Under the pieces are notes generated by a model, which did not search any database, had not been told where the DNA came from, and was given only the letters and a program-made list of their open reading frames with translations. A DNA stretch of 64,000 nt from Corythucha ciliata (lineage: Eukaryota > Arthropoda > Insecta > Hemiptera > Tingidae), in contig CM075938.1 of assembly GCA_038030265.1 (NCBI GenBank), positions 19,755,009-19,819,008 of the forward strand, in the 5' to 3' direction. This document shows, one piece after another, positions 23,851 through 33,760 of this stretch (positions are counted from its first letter, which is position 1; the number at the start of each line of letters is the position of its first letter). The position numbers were made by a program, and so were the translations under genes.

Positions 23851-26792
23851 GCACTTTTTCCGCGTGACATACCAGGGCTTAGGCTTACGGGTTTGACTCT
23901 TCAAAAAACCTATCTCGCGGGGTTTAGTCACTGAAAACACCAATCTCTGGCGGGCTCTGGTTCTTATAGAAATCCCGAATTTCGTGCAGTTCGGTAGATA
24001 ATAGAAAAACCATAATTTCACGGATTTGGTTAATGAAAACAAAAAAAAATCGCTTGGTTTGCTCACTCAAAAACGCAATTTTCACGGGATTGGCTCACTC
24101 TAAAAAATATGTGGCGTAGTTGGCTCACTCAAAATCCCTATTTCACGGGTTCGTCTTTTTAGAAAAATCAATTTCTCCGGCTTGGTTCAGTAGAATTCTA
24201 TTTGAAGGGTTTGGTTATTTCAAAAAACAATTTTGTGGGTTTAATCACTGAAAAAAACGAAATTTTCGGGGTTTAGTACCTAAAAAAAAAAACAATTTCG
24301 CCGGGTTTAGTCGTTGAAAACCCCAATTTTGCGGTTTTTTTTCTTAAAAACATTTGTAATAAATCAATTTCGCCTGGTTCCGTCTCTGAAAAAAACAATT
24401 TCTTGGGGCCAACCAATAGAAAAAACGAATTTCACATGGCCTGGATAAAAAAACCAAAGTAGCATGATCGAATCAGACAAGGTCCACAGGCGGATCTACG
24501 GTGGGAGGGGGGGGGGGCAGAACTTCGGGGATTTTCCCATATTCAAAAACCAATTTTCTAGGCTTTTGCTCTTTACGTATAATCATTTTTACTGATTTGT
24601 TTAATTAAAAATCAAATTTCGCAGGAAACGAACGAAAAAAAAAAAAAACAAACAAATTTCGTATTTTGGATTAATCAATTAACATTTTGGCTGGAGATTT
24701 TTACTCTTCTACGAACAAAAGTTTCAAATTCGGCACCTTAAAAACCAAATTCCACTAATTTTTGTTATTTCGTACACAAATTTTGCTGATTTTCTCGCTT
24801 TTAAATCCCAACTTTTTTGGAGTATTCTCTTTAAACAACCAATTTTACAAACTTTCCCTGTTTCAACACCAAATTTTGTGGACTTCGCTTCTTTAATCCC
24901 CGACTTGGGGGAATTTTGCATTAAAAAAATTCCAAATTTCGTGTCTTCGCCTCTTTGTAAAATATGTTTCGCGCGTGGTTCGGTTAAGTCAACAACCAAA
25001 GTTGGTGAAAAAATAATGACGAAAAAACTAAAATTCGTGACTTTAGCTATTTCAATTCACTGTTGATTGCTGTTGAATTTTCACAATGAAATATTCAACA
25101 TTAATGTTTCAAATTTGACACATTCAAAACCAAATTTCACGAATTTTTGTTATTTAGTACCCCAATTTTTACACTTTTAAAACAAAGGTTTTGTGGCTTT
25201 AGATCTTAATGAATTCAGTTTCGTAGGTTTTGATAATTCAGAAAACAAATTTGGCTCTTTTAAAACCCAAATTCCCTATTTTGTAGTACCTATTACATAC
25301 CTGAATTTCGTCAAATCCCAAATTTTGCGGATTTATTTTAATTCAAAACCTAATTAGTGCGGATTTGACTCATTTCAACCACAATTTCACAGATGTTGGT
25401 TATTTTAATCACCAAATTTCGAGGGTTTGGCTCGTTCTGCAGTTCACAGTCGCACACGGCTTTGACCAATTCGAAAAGCTAACATAAAAAACACAAATTT
25501 CGTGATTTGGCAGCTTGAACCCAAATTTTTCTGAGGATTTTCGCTCTCTCATAACCAATATAACGGATTTCGCTCTTCAAAACCTTATTTCTCGAATTTT
25601 TGCTATTTCAAACCCTAATTTTGCTTTATTTCATTCTTCCAAAAAAACGAATTCCGTATATCCTTAATTTTTTTCTAAAATCCGTTTGGAAATTTCGCTA
25701 ATTCAAAAAACAAATGTATTGGCTCTTTCAAAAAGCAAATTTATGGATTTGGCTGGATCAAACTTAACATTTTGTCATTTCGGCTCTCACGAACCCAAGT
25801 TTTGCAGGCTTTCGCTCTTTCAAAACCTAATTCGCCGATTAGGTTCGTACGCAAACTATAATTTAATAGTTTTTGCTCTTTCAAACCTCGGTTTCGTAAT
25901 TTTCGTTATTTTCAAACTTATCAACTAAACCTGAAACGCGGACCTCTCCTTTAACGTGAAACTAATCAACGATTAGTAGTTGTTAACTTGTATTTAGCAG
26001 TCCTACTTTACGTTGAAAGTGTCCTACTATTGTCCTACTTTTCGAACCAGGCGTCCTCGAAAACCGCGTTTACACCTGATCACCCTAGTCGAACCCCCTA
26101 TTTCTTAGGCATGTCCCTTTCATGAAAACAATTTAGCGGGTTCGGCTGGCTCAAAACCAATTTCAAGGGTGGGACTCTTTAAAAACCAGCTTTCAGAAGG
26201 CTTTGTCACTGAAAAAAACTCATGTTGCGTGGTTTAGTTGCTGGAAAAACGAATTTCCTGGGATTTAGTAATTGAAACACGAATTTCCTGGGATTTAGTA
26301 ATTTAAACACAAATTTCCTGGCATTACTTCGCTGGTTTGCCTTTTTTAAAAAGTCGATGTCGCATCATGTTCGGTTCACTCAAACTCGATTTTCGCGGTT
26401 CGGCTCTTCAAAAACCCTATTTCGGGGGGGTTTGGTCCCCCCCCCAAATTGCGTTTTTGACCTCCCGGGGGGGAAAAAAAACTTTGCTGGTGCGAGCCGC
26501 AACGAGCCGTTGATTTATCTATTTCGTGGGTGGGGCTCACTCAAAAACCAATTTGTGGGGTTGATTATTCAAGAAACGCATTTCGCAGGGTTTAGTCACT
26601 GGGAAAATGAGTTTGGGGGGACTTGGACACTGGAAAAGCGAATTGCGTGGTGTGTACGTGACAGAAAAAAAAAATTAATTTTTCGGGGTTTAGTAGTTGC
26701 CGCTTTGGAAATTTAAAAACACGGGGTTTAGTCATTGAAAACCCCAACTTCTCAGTGTGAAAGTATTGTAAAACACCTATTTCGAGGACTTA
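23851..26792 (+). repeat. Largest family B array, ~2.9 kb
   Basis: Dozens of units of ~30-36 bp with AATTTCGCGG, GGTTTGGCTC and TCAAAAACC, for example at 23900-24200, 24290-24400, 25375-25440 and 26380-26430. Two near-identical ~28 bp units sit side by side at 26260-26320 (GAATTTCCTGGGATTTAGTA), showing recent local duplication. Part of the array (about 25920-26090) is non-repetitive. A compact G/C inverted segment lies at 26426-26475. All open frames here are repeat read-through. Confidence 0.8.
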
Positions 26793-26963
26793 GTTATCCA
26801 TTAAACTCTCTCTCTCTGCGGAACTCCTTAAGATGTGGCCAGTACCTAGACCTTTTTGCCGGCCTTTACCTGGCCTGTACCCCATCTTTGGCTCGGATAC
26901 CGCAACAGAGTCGGTCCCATCGCTCAGCTCAACCCGTTAGCCACGGCTGTTATCCATTAAACT
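26793..26963 (-). mobile_element. SINE-like insertion with 15 bp target duplication
   Basis: The 15 bp GTTATCCATTAAACT occurs at 26793-26807 and 26949-26963, flanking a 141 bp GC-rich insert that interrupts family B sequence. Read on the minus strand, the insert starts with TGGCTAACGGG, which fits the pol III A-box pattern TRGYNNANNNG. GACCGACTC follows, one mismatch from the B-box pattern GWTCRANNC, but its spacing is shorter than in most tRNAs. The insert ends in an AGAGAGAG tail. Duplication, size and simple-repeat tail fit a short SINE. The pol III boxes are weaker evidence. Confidence 0.5.
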
Positions 26964-27205
26964 AAATTCTCTGGTTGACGTTTACCCCCCCCCCCACCAA
27001 ATTCTTCATTTTGGGTTTTCAAAAGACCAATGTCGTGAGGTTGGCGCCACGGATGCCTTATCAGATTATTCTAGCGTTCTCTCGAGGGTAGCCGGTAATG
27101 TTAGGGTGGGAGTGGTAGCATGCTCGTGACCATGATGGGATCCAACCTTCCAACCGATGGGCCACCTTGTGAGGGGGGCTGTCATTTGACCCGTGCCTGG
27201 CATTA

Positions 27206-27345
27206 CCAGCACGATCGCTCGTCCATTTGGACATAGTTGGACCTCTCGGTCTGGTATACTTCGTCAACATGATCGATCCCTTCTCATCCAGGGGCGAAGC
27301 AACGCCGGCACCAGGCATGACAAGAGACACAGTCGCAATTTGTCA
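27206..27345 (+). pseudogene. Ty3/Gypsy-type integrase fragment
   Basis: The plus-strand frame reads PARSLVHLDIVGPL, then YFVNMIDPFSSRGEATP, then GMTRDTVA. This follows the start of the integrase catalytic core of Gypsy-like LTR retrotransposons: the D of the HxDxVGPLP motif, the second conserved D in (M/V)IDRFxRWPEAIP, then the (I/M)T...TVA helix. Key Trp/Arg positions are altered (MIDPFSSRGEA for a typical IDRFTRWPEA). Similarity fades after about residue 45. No LTR, RT or RNase H was seen nearby. It is a short dead relic. Confidence 0.7.
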
Positions 27346-30187
27346 GTCACATTTTCGCAAAACCAATATATTTCCACCATGCAGGAGTGACCTGCTTTTT
27401 ATAAGGCGAACTTGTTAACTTCGGATCAAGTGGTACAGCTCACACCCAGCACCTAACGTCAACGTGGTGTGAGTAGCTACTTACAAAATAAGACGACCAT
27501 GATTTATTACTGGTCCTCGGGAGTAGTAGTTTAAAACTGCCACACAAATGAGGGACCACTCAACCCCACTGGCTTGTTCGAAGTTTCCCAAACTCCGTCG
27601 TCAGATACTCCTCTATTTATAACGTATCTTCGTCCCACGTGCTTATCCTTTCGGATATACTTCATAAAACCGTCCCCCTCCCTCCTTCACATTAACCACC
27701 TCGTCTTCCAAGCCCTTCAGTGGGCCCCGTATATACGCTCTGACCGGTATTAATCAGAAAAGTTTTCGAAAACAGGATCCATCGAGGACGAAGCCGCCAC
27801 TAACGTTGGTGAGGGGGGCGGGAGGGGGGAGCAAAAGCTCTTCAACTTTACAATTGGCTGTAATGACTGCGAAACTTATTTTAATGGTGTGAGAAGGTTG
27901 CTTTAGTCAGAGAAGGAGGAGATGTCAGTTAGAAACAGTCTCCTTTCCACTTATTTAGGTCCTATTCCACCCCCTCCCTTCCACACCCCATCATTCCCTC
28001 GCAATTCATTACTTACCGTCTGATTTTCCTGAGCGAACATTTATCACGTTTAAATTTGGGTTAATGCAGGGGGCAGGGAGAGACCCCTGGAGCCCCATTG
28101 TTTAGAGGGAAGGGTGGTGGCGGTGGGAAGGCCCGCTTGCCACGTTAAAGACTCTTAAAACAAAGGTTCCATTAGTGGCGAAGAGAAGGGAAATGTATAA
28201 CATTGTACGTGAGGAGGTTGGGCGAAGAGAGGTGAAAGGGCACTGTTTTCTAGGTAGTTCGCTACTATGTTGGCGGTGGTGGCGGGGGAAGGGGTGAAGG
28301 ATTTTGATGAGGATGTGAGTTACAATCCATTCTTCTACCCGTATATGAGAATGTGTGCAGATTGTAATGCATCATGTGAAAACACCCCTTCCCCTCCTGC
28401 CCAACACCTATCCCCTAGACAATACCATCAACTCTTTCTTGTTGCCCCCTTAAATCCGTCGGCGAATGCTCCTCTTTTCTCTTCGTCGGGTATACGTTCA
28501 TTTATCAGAAAAACAGGAAAATCCCAGACGGTTTTCCACACGAGCGGATACGACCTTGTTTTATGTCCTGTTTTCCCCGACAAGAATTAAACGCCTTATT
28601 TAATCTTGCGGGGCTTTTTTTTTCTTCATCCCCTCACCACCCCTCCAACTGCCGTCTAAACATAAGGGAATCGTTGCGTTTTATACCGCTCTTAAACTGG
28701 TTTACCGAGGAAGTACTGAACTCTCCGTAAGAAGAAGCAATCAAAGACGGTCGTCAGTTACAAAAGTTCAAATTACACCCTTCTCAAGACAATTTCCTCA
28801 TTGTGATCTTCAGTTTTCATGGAAAAAAGAAGAATGAGACGCCGATAACTTCTGAAAGAACCCAAAAGAAAAAAAAATAACACAATTCTGTCCCCTCGTG
28901 CTTCACCCCCCACGCATCCATTTTATCTCTCACACTCCAAACGCATCTTCAGTCTTAATCCAGTTAAGGTTTATAATTAAATCCTCTCTCTTCTGCTTTA
29001 AGGGTCCAGCGCTCCGTCGGTTGTTGTGAAAGCCTGTTGGTGGGGTGATGGGGTGGGGGGTTGAAGGACAGCTATAGTTGGATTAGAGCACCTTCTTCAA
29101 AAGAGTACTCCCTTTTTTCCGCCGCCACGCCGCCGCACGACCTTTTGAAGGGGGGGGGGGCTTGGTGGGGATAAGAAAATGAATTTAATGCTAGTCACGT
29201 CTTTTCTAGAAAGCCACAGCGGTCGATTATAAAACTGACGGGACGACTACTGTTTTTTTTAAAGGAATGAGACGCAGGTAGCGCTGTAGGGTTCGTGAAT
29301 TCGTGCACTTGCGTTAATTTTAGGTCGGTGAATCGTAATTAGTGGCAAAAAAAACAAACTCGGAAAGATCGGTCAACGACAGCCCCGTGTGGTTTAATTT
29401 GATGAGAGCTTATCGCTACAGATTAGTAACTGTTATGCGAGCGGAAAAGTCGTGAAAAGGGTCTGGGAGGGAGAATTCCAAGCTTAGAACTGTTCAAGAG
29501 GAAGATGGAAAGAGTGAGAGCTGTGAGGGGGGCTAGTTTAGATTTAATTAAAGAGAGTGGCTCTGCCTTTGCTACACCATTTCGGGGGTTGTTGTCCTCC
29601 CCTCCAACCATCACCGAGGGGGGTTCATCTTCTGTTTTAAACCAACTCTGCGTGGATTATCCGCTTGGACAATACCCTTGGGCTGCGTTATCTGACAGCG
29701 GTAGGTCTTCCAAAACCCTCGCCCCTTCGCCAAATCCCCCCACCCCGACGAAAACCATTCATTTCTCTTCTTTGACCATTTCTCCACTTGAAGTAGAGGG
29801 GGGCTTTCTCTTCCGCCGCCGAGCAAATGATACGAGTTGGGTATTTTGATCTTAACCCTCTCTCTACAGTTTCCGGGGACAAAACTCCCGAGTATTGTAC
29901 CTTTAACGACCCAATCTCTCCTTTGTTTTCACTTCAAGAGACAGTAAACAATAACAATATTCGACGCTGTCCTGTGGTTTCTTGCAACTTTGTCGAACAT
30001 CTTCAACTCTCCCAACCTTCAATAAAGTCCCATTTGTTCCCTTTTCTGTTTTTCGGTCTAGATTTCAGTGGATCTATCGTATGTTTTTGAACAACAATCC
30101 AGCTATTCACCCTCCCTCCCTTGTCTACACATAAAGTTGGCTGAACTAGCGATTAGTTTATTTCAATCGGAACGACGTCGCAGTTAA
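27346..30187. other. Non-coding sequence, no gene seen
   Basis: Purine- and pyrimidine-rich stretches and poly-G near 29150-29161. The frames at 28267-28590 and 29505-29849 are open but unrecognised. 27061-27200 is GC-richer and adjoins the integrase relic, and could be its decayed upstream part. Confidence 0.45.
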
Positions 30188-30545
30188 GGGGGCATACAAG
30201 TATTACTCCTCGCCCATTATCCCCTCACCGTTTTACGCGGAAAGTATTTGGAATAGTTCATTTTTTATGGTCTCATATGAAACCTTATAGTCCTGAGACT
30301 TGCCCAGCAGAGCCCGAATTTCAATTTTGACTTTCCTCGAATTTTAAATAAAATTCATAACATTGCTAGTAATTTTAAGTTAATTTAAAATTCGAGGAAA
30401 GTCAAAATTGAAAATCGGGCTCTGCTGGGCAAGTCTCAAGACTATGAGGTTTCATATGAGACCATAAAAAATGAAATATTCCAAATACTTTACGCGTAAA
30501 ACGGTGAGGGGATACAGTGGCGAGGGGTAGTACTTGTATGCCCCC
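30188..30545. mobile_element. Foldback MITE, 358 bp
   Basis: Arms 30188-30349 and 30383-30545 are reverse complements of ~162 bp with about a dozen differences and a ~33 bp AT-rich loop. Termini are GGGGGCATACAAGTA and its complement. The flanks are TTAA on the left and TCAA on the right. That could be a decayed TTAA duplication as in piggyBac, but the terminal bases are not typical of that family. No coding sequence. Confidence 0.75.
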
Positions 30546-30967
30546 TCAAGGCCTTTTACGCTACTCCTAACTTGAAGCTCGCTGTAAACATGTCCCTATA
30601 TGACCGCTGTCACCCGTTATACCGCCATTTTTGGCCCTTTGGGTACCTGTGGGTCAAGTGGAAAGGATGCTTCACTCTGTACAGTCAGACCTTGGTTACA
30701 TCCACAGAATGGCGGTGTGTAAGGGTTGGGGGCCACATAAGTCGAAGATGCATCATGCGCAGGCCCATGGTGTCACCTTTACGAGTAGTGGGTTTTCGTC
30801 CTCAAGGGACCAAGTGTGCCCCTTGTGTTTAGCCCGTTGGCTAAATTGACTGCCTTCGACCTTCAAAATCAGGTTCTAGGGACTTAATTCCACGCAAACT
30901 GTTAATAAGAACTTAGAATTCAATCCCCCCCCCCACTTCGTTGAATTCCATCACATCCGCCTGTATA
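30546..30967. other. Spacer, no gene supported
   Basis: Two overlapping frames (30572-30832, 30631-30849) are open, and the stretch 30600-30830 is GC-richer than its surroundings. I recognise no protein. A poly-C run lies near 30925-30934. Confidence 0.4.
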
Positions 30968-31703
30968 CGTTTTCCCTGCTTTCCAACGGTGTACTCGAAA
31001 GTGGAATTATCTCCCTCCTTTGACGAGAAAATTCGAAAAGAAGCGAAAAAGTCATACATTTTGGCCTAAAAATGTGAATAATAACAGGTGCGAAAATTCC
31101 ATTGTTTGGCTCTCTTTCTTGAGAAATCCAAGCGCTGGCACGGTAAAACTTAAAATGTATTGCATTTGAAGAATAAACAACAAACAAATTAATTAATAAA
31201 ATGGACGAAGAGGTGAGCGAATTTAGGGCGTCTGCTGGTTTTTTATGGGTCGGAGAGACCGATTAATAGGCCCACATTTCTTTGAAGTAACGGGGCAAGG
31301 CTACCTGCATTTCCTGCAAGTCGAATTGCCACGTCTTCTTGACGGAATGGACCCAGAGCTGAGGAAACAAATTATTTTCCAGCAAGACGGTGATTTCGGT
31401 CTTCGACGATCCCAGCCCAGCCCCATAAAAATCCACCAGACGCCCTAAATTCGCACACCTCTTCGTCCATTTTATTAATTTGTTTGTTTGTTGTTTATTC
31501 TTCAAATGCACTACATTTTAATTTTCACAGTGCCAGCGCTTGGATTTCTCAAGAAAGAGAGCCAAACAATGGAATTTTCGCACCTGTTATTATTCACATT
31601 TTTAGGCCAAAATGTATGACTTTTTCGCTTCTTTTCGAATTTTCTCGTCAAAGGAGGGAGATAATTCCACTTTCGAGTACACCGTTGGAAAGCTGGGAAA
31701 ACG
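30968..31703. mobile_element. Inverted-repeat element around transposase fragment
   Basis: Left arm about 30968-31253 and right arm about 31414-31703 are reverse complements of ~286-290 bp, roughly 95% identical by eye. They flank a ~160 bp loop carrying a DDE transposase fragment. Both arms keep an ~80-codon frame (30951-31187 minus, 31484-31735 plus) with only a handful of amino-acid differences, starting MFVVYSSNA. This protein is unknown and may just reflect the young age of the duplication. No clear target duplication was found. It is probably an internally rearranged or foldback derivative of a Tc1/mariner-like element. Confidence 0.75.
31227..31392 (+). pseudogene. Tc1/mariner-like DDE transposase fragment
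   Basis: The plus-strand frame reads GVCWFF, RLIGPHFFE, YLHFLQVELPRLL and IIFQQDG. In IS630/Tc1/mariner-type transposases of arthropods this block is the strand after the first catalytic Asp through the second one, which sits in the conserved (F/Q)QQDGA(P)PH motif. Here the sequence leaves the family right after QQDG, and the third catalytic residue is absent. The upstream stop at 31224-31226 falls in the inverted-repeat arm. Only about 50 residues remain, so it is non-functional. Confidence 0.75.
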
Positions 31704-32530
31704 GAGAAGTTTTTACGTCGTTTGACAACGTGTGAAGCTAGTGACACAGTAAATTGTTTTGTGAAATCAAATTCTTGGTTTTTTTGCATTAACGCAACGA
31801 AAACGTTACGTTTTTAGGCGTTTATGACAATTTAGAATATTGATTTTGCGTTCATCCCGTAGAAAATTTTCCGTAGATTACGAAACTGCCATCACTTTTG
31901 GAAAACGGTGAAGTAGAAGCTGAGAAATAACAGTTTTTCGGCGAAAAATACAGTTGCGCCTAAAAATCGAAGCGTCTGTAGCTAACACGCGTTTACAGCT
32001 CCACCCGGGTCATGGCTCTTTTAATCACTTCTATTGCGTCCTATTGACCTTGTGAGACGAAGACAACGCCCATTGCACACTCCAACGATTGATTCCTCGC
32101 ACTTTCAAATGCGCGTTAAGGAGTGAGGTGCAGACAGGGTCAAGATGACGTATCATGCCAGCATGGAGTAGCCTGCTCCATCGGAATGCTTGGCGACTGA
32201 CACGCAGGGGTCTGAACTCTGAACTGATCACCCTTTTGAGTGCTTGGAACATCGTCCCTTTCCTGCCGAGTAGCAAGGTCATTTTCAGCGTCATTATCAT
32301 TGAATTTCTGCGACCCATAATCGGGTTTAAAATGAGGGAGGGGGGTTATAGAAGGCCCCCCCCCTCTGGAGCAGGTCAAATTTCTCTAAACATAGTGAAA
32401 GGGAGTGGTGGGCGGAACGGGTTGGGCAGTTTCTGTAAGAGTGGGAAGGGTTTCAACCCCTCCCCCATCAACACTAGGGCATCCAGGGGATCCCAGATCC
32501 ACCCTTGCCACCGCCCACCCATTGCGCTAC
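31704..32530. other. Non-coding sequence, no gene seen
   Basis: Includes a slightly GC-richer part at 32000-32330 with frames open on both strands, unrecognised, and poly-C at 32358-32366. Confidence 0.45.
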
Positions 32531-33760
32531 AATAATTTTAATCTGCGAAATGGTTTTTTGACAGAGCCAAACTGGCGAAATTTATTTTCGATAGCGCCTG
32601 ATCCACGAAATTTGTGTTTTTAATGAGTCAAACCCGCGAATTTGTTTTTGTGAGCGCCGAATTCATGAAATTTGTGTCTTTGAAGACTGAACCCCGTTAC
32701 TTTGTTGTGGTAAGCACCAAATCCACAAATTTGTTTTTTAATAGTCAAATTCACAATTTCTTTTTTAAAGCCAAATACGCGAAATTCTGATTATAAAAGT
32801 ACAACCCCTCAAATTTGTTTTTGTAAGAGGTAACTCCACGCAATTCGAATTTATAACAAGCAAAACTCGCGAATTTGATTTTGCAAGCACCAAACTCACG
32901 GAATTGGTCTTTGAAGAGCGAACCCCGTGACTTCGTTTTGGCAAGCACCAATTCGGCAAATTTATTCGGTGCTTTCAAAATTGTTTTCGTTAGGGCCAAT
33001 TTGGTTTTAAATAGCCAATCCCGCCATTTTAAAAAAATAAACATCACATCCGCGAAATTTGCGTATTTGAGAGCGTACAACACGAAGCGATGATCAATAA
33101 TGCGAGAGCAGGCTGCGAATTTGTTTTTGTAAGCAGCAATCAACGAATTTTAGATTTTTAAATAGCCAATGATGCGAATTTGTTTTTGGCTCAAATGAGT
33201 GAAATTCAGGGTTTAAGAGCTAACACCACAAAATTGGTTTTGTAAGCAGCAATTGCGTTAATTTCATTTCTCGTAAGCGAAATCCGCTTTTGAGTTTTTA
33301 AAAGCCAACACCATGATTAGTTTGATGTTGCAAGTGGTGAACTCACAACATTAGGGGTTGTATAGAGCCAACCTCACGATTTTTTTTTAGAAAGAAACGT
33401 CACATCCGTGAAATTCGCGTTTTTAAGTGGCTACACCACGAGCGCCTCATGCACAATTTTTGGCGTCTGGAGGGCACATGCTGCGAATTTAAGTATTTGG
33501 AGAGCCTACATTTTGTAAATGGAAAAAACACTTGAGTTTTTTTTAAAAAACCACCATTTTGAGTTTTCTGAGCGCCAAATGCGCGAATTAGTTTTTGTAA
33601 GCCCAATCCATGTAATCTGTTTCTTCAAAGAGCCAACCACGCACTCATTTGTTTATATAAGCGCTAAGTTCACGAAATTTGTGGTTTCAAAGAGTCAACC
33701 CCATCGAAATTTGTTTGTGAAGTACAGAAATTCGCTATTTTGTTTTGGAATTAGCGACCA
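32531..33760 (-). repeat. Family B array, minus orientation
   Basis: About 35 units of GCGAATTTG, TTTTTGTAAG and AGCCAAA types at ~30-37 bp spacing, the reverse complement of the family B core. Frames such as 32751-33143 (minus) are repeat read-through. Confidence 0.8.

Noticed and set aside
26426..26475. G/C-rich hairpin as a possible terminator.
   Set aside because: It comes from two opposed homopolymer runs inside a family B array with no transcript to terminate.
27110..27190. Possible second tRNA-like SINE head on the minus strand (A-box-like TGGCCCATCGG, B-box-like GTTGGATCC).
   Set aside because: The two boxes are only a few bases apart, there is no flanking duplication, and no clover-leaf can be drawn.
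32751..33143. A 130-codon minus-strand frame, one of the longest in the window.
   Set aside because: It translates family B repeat units; its periodic FA..K..F pattern mirrors the ~30-36 bp unit.
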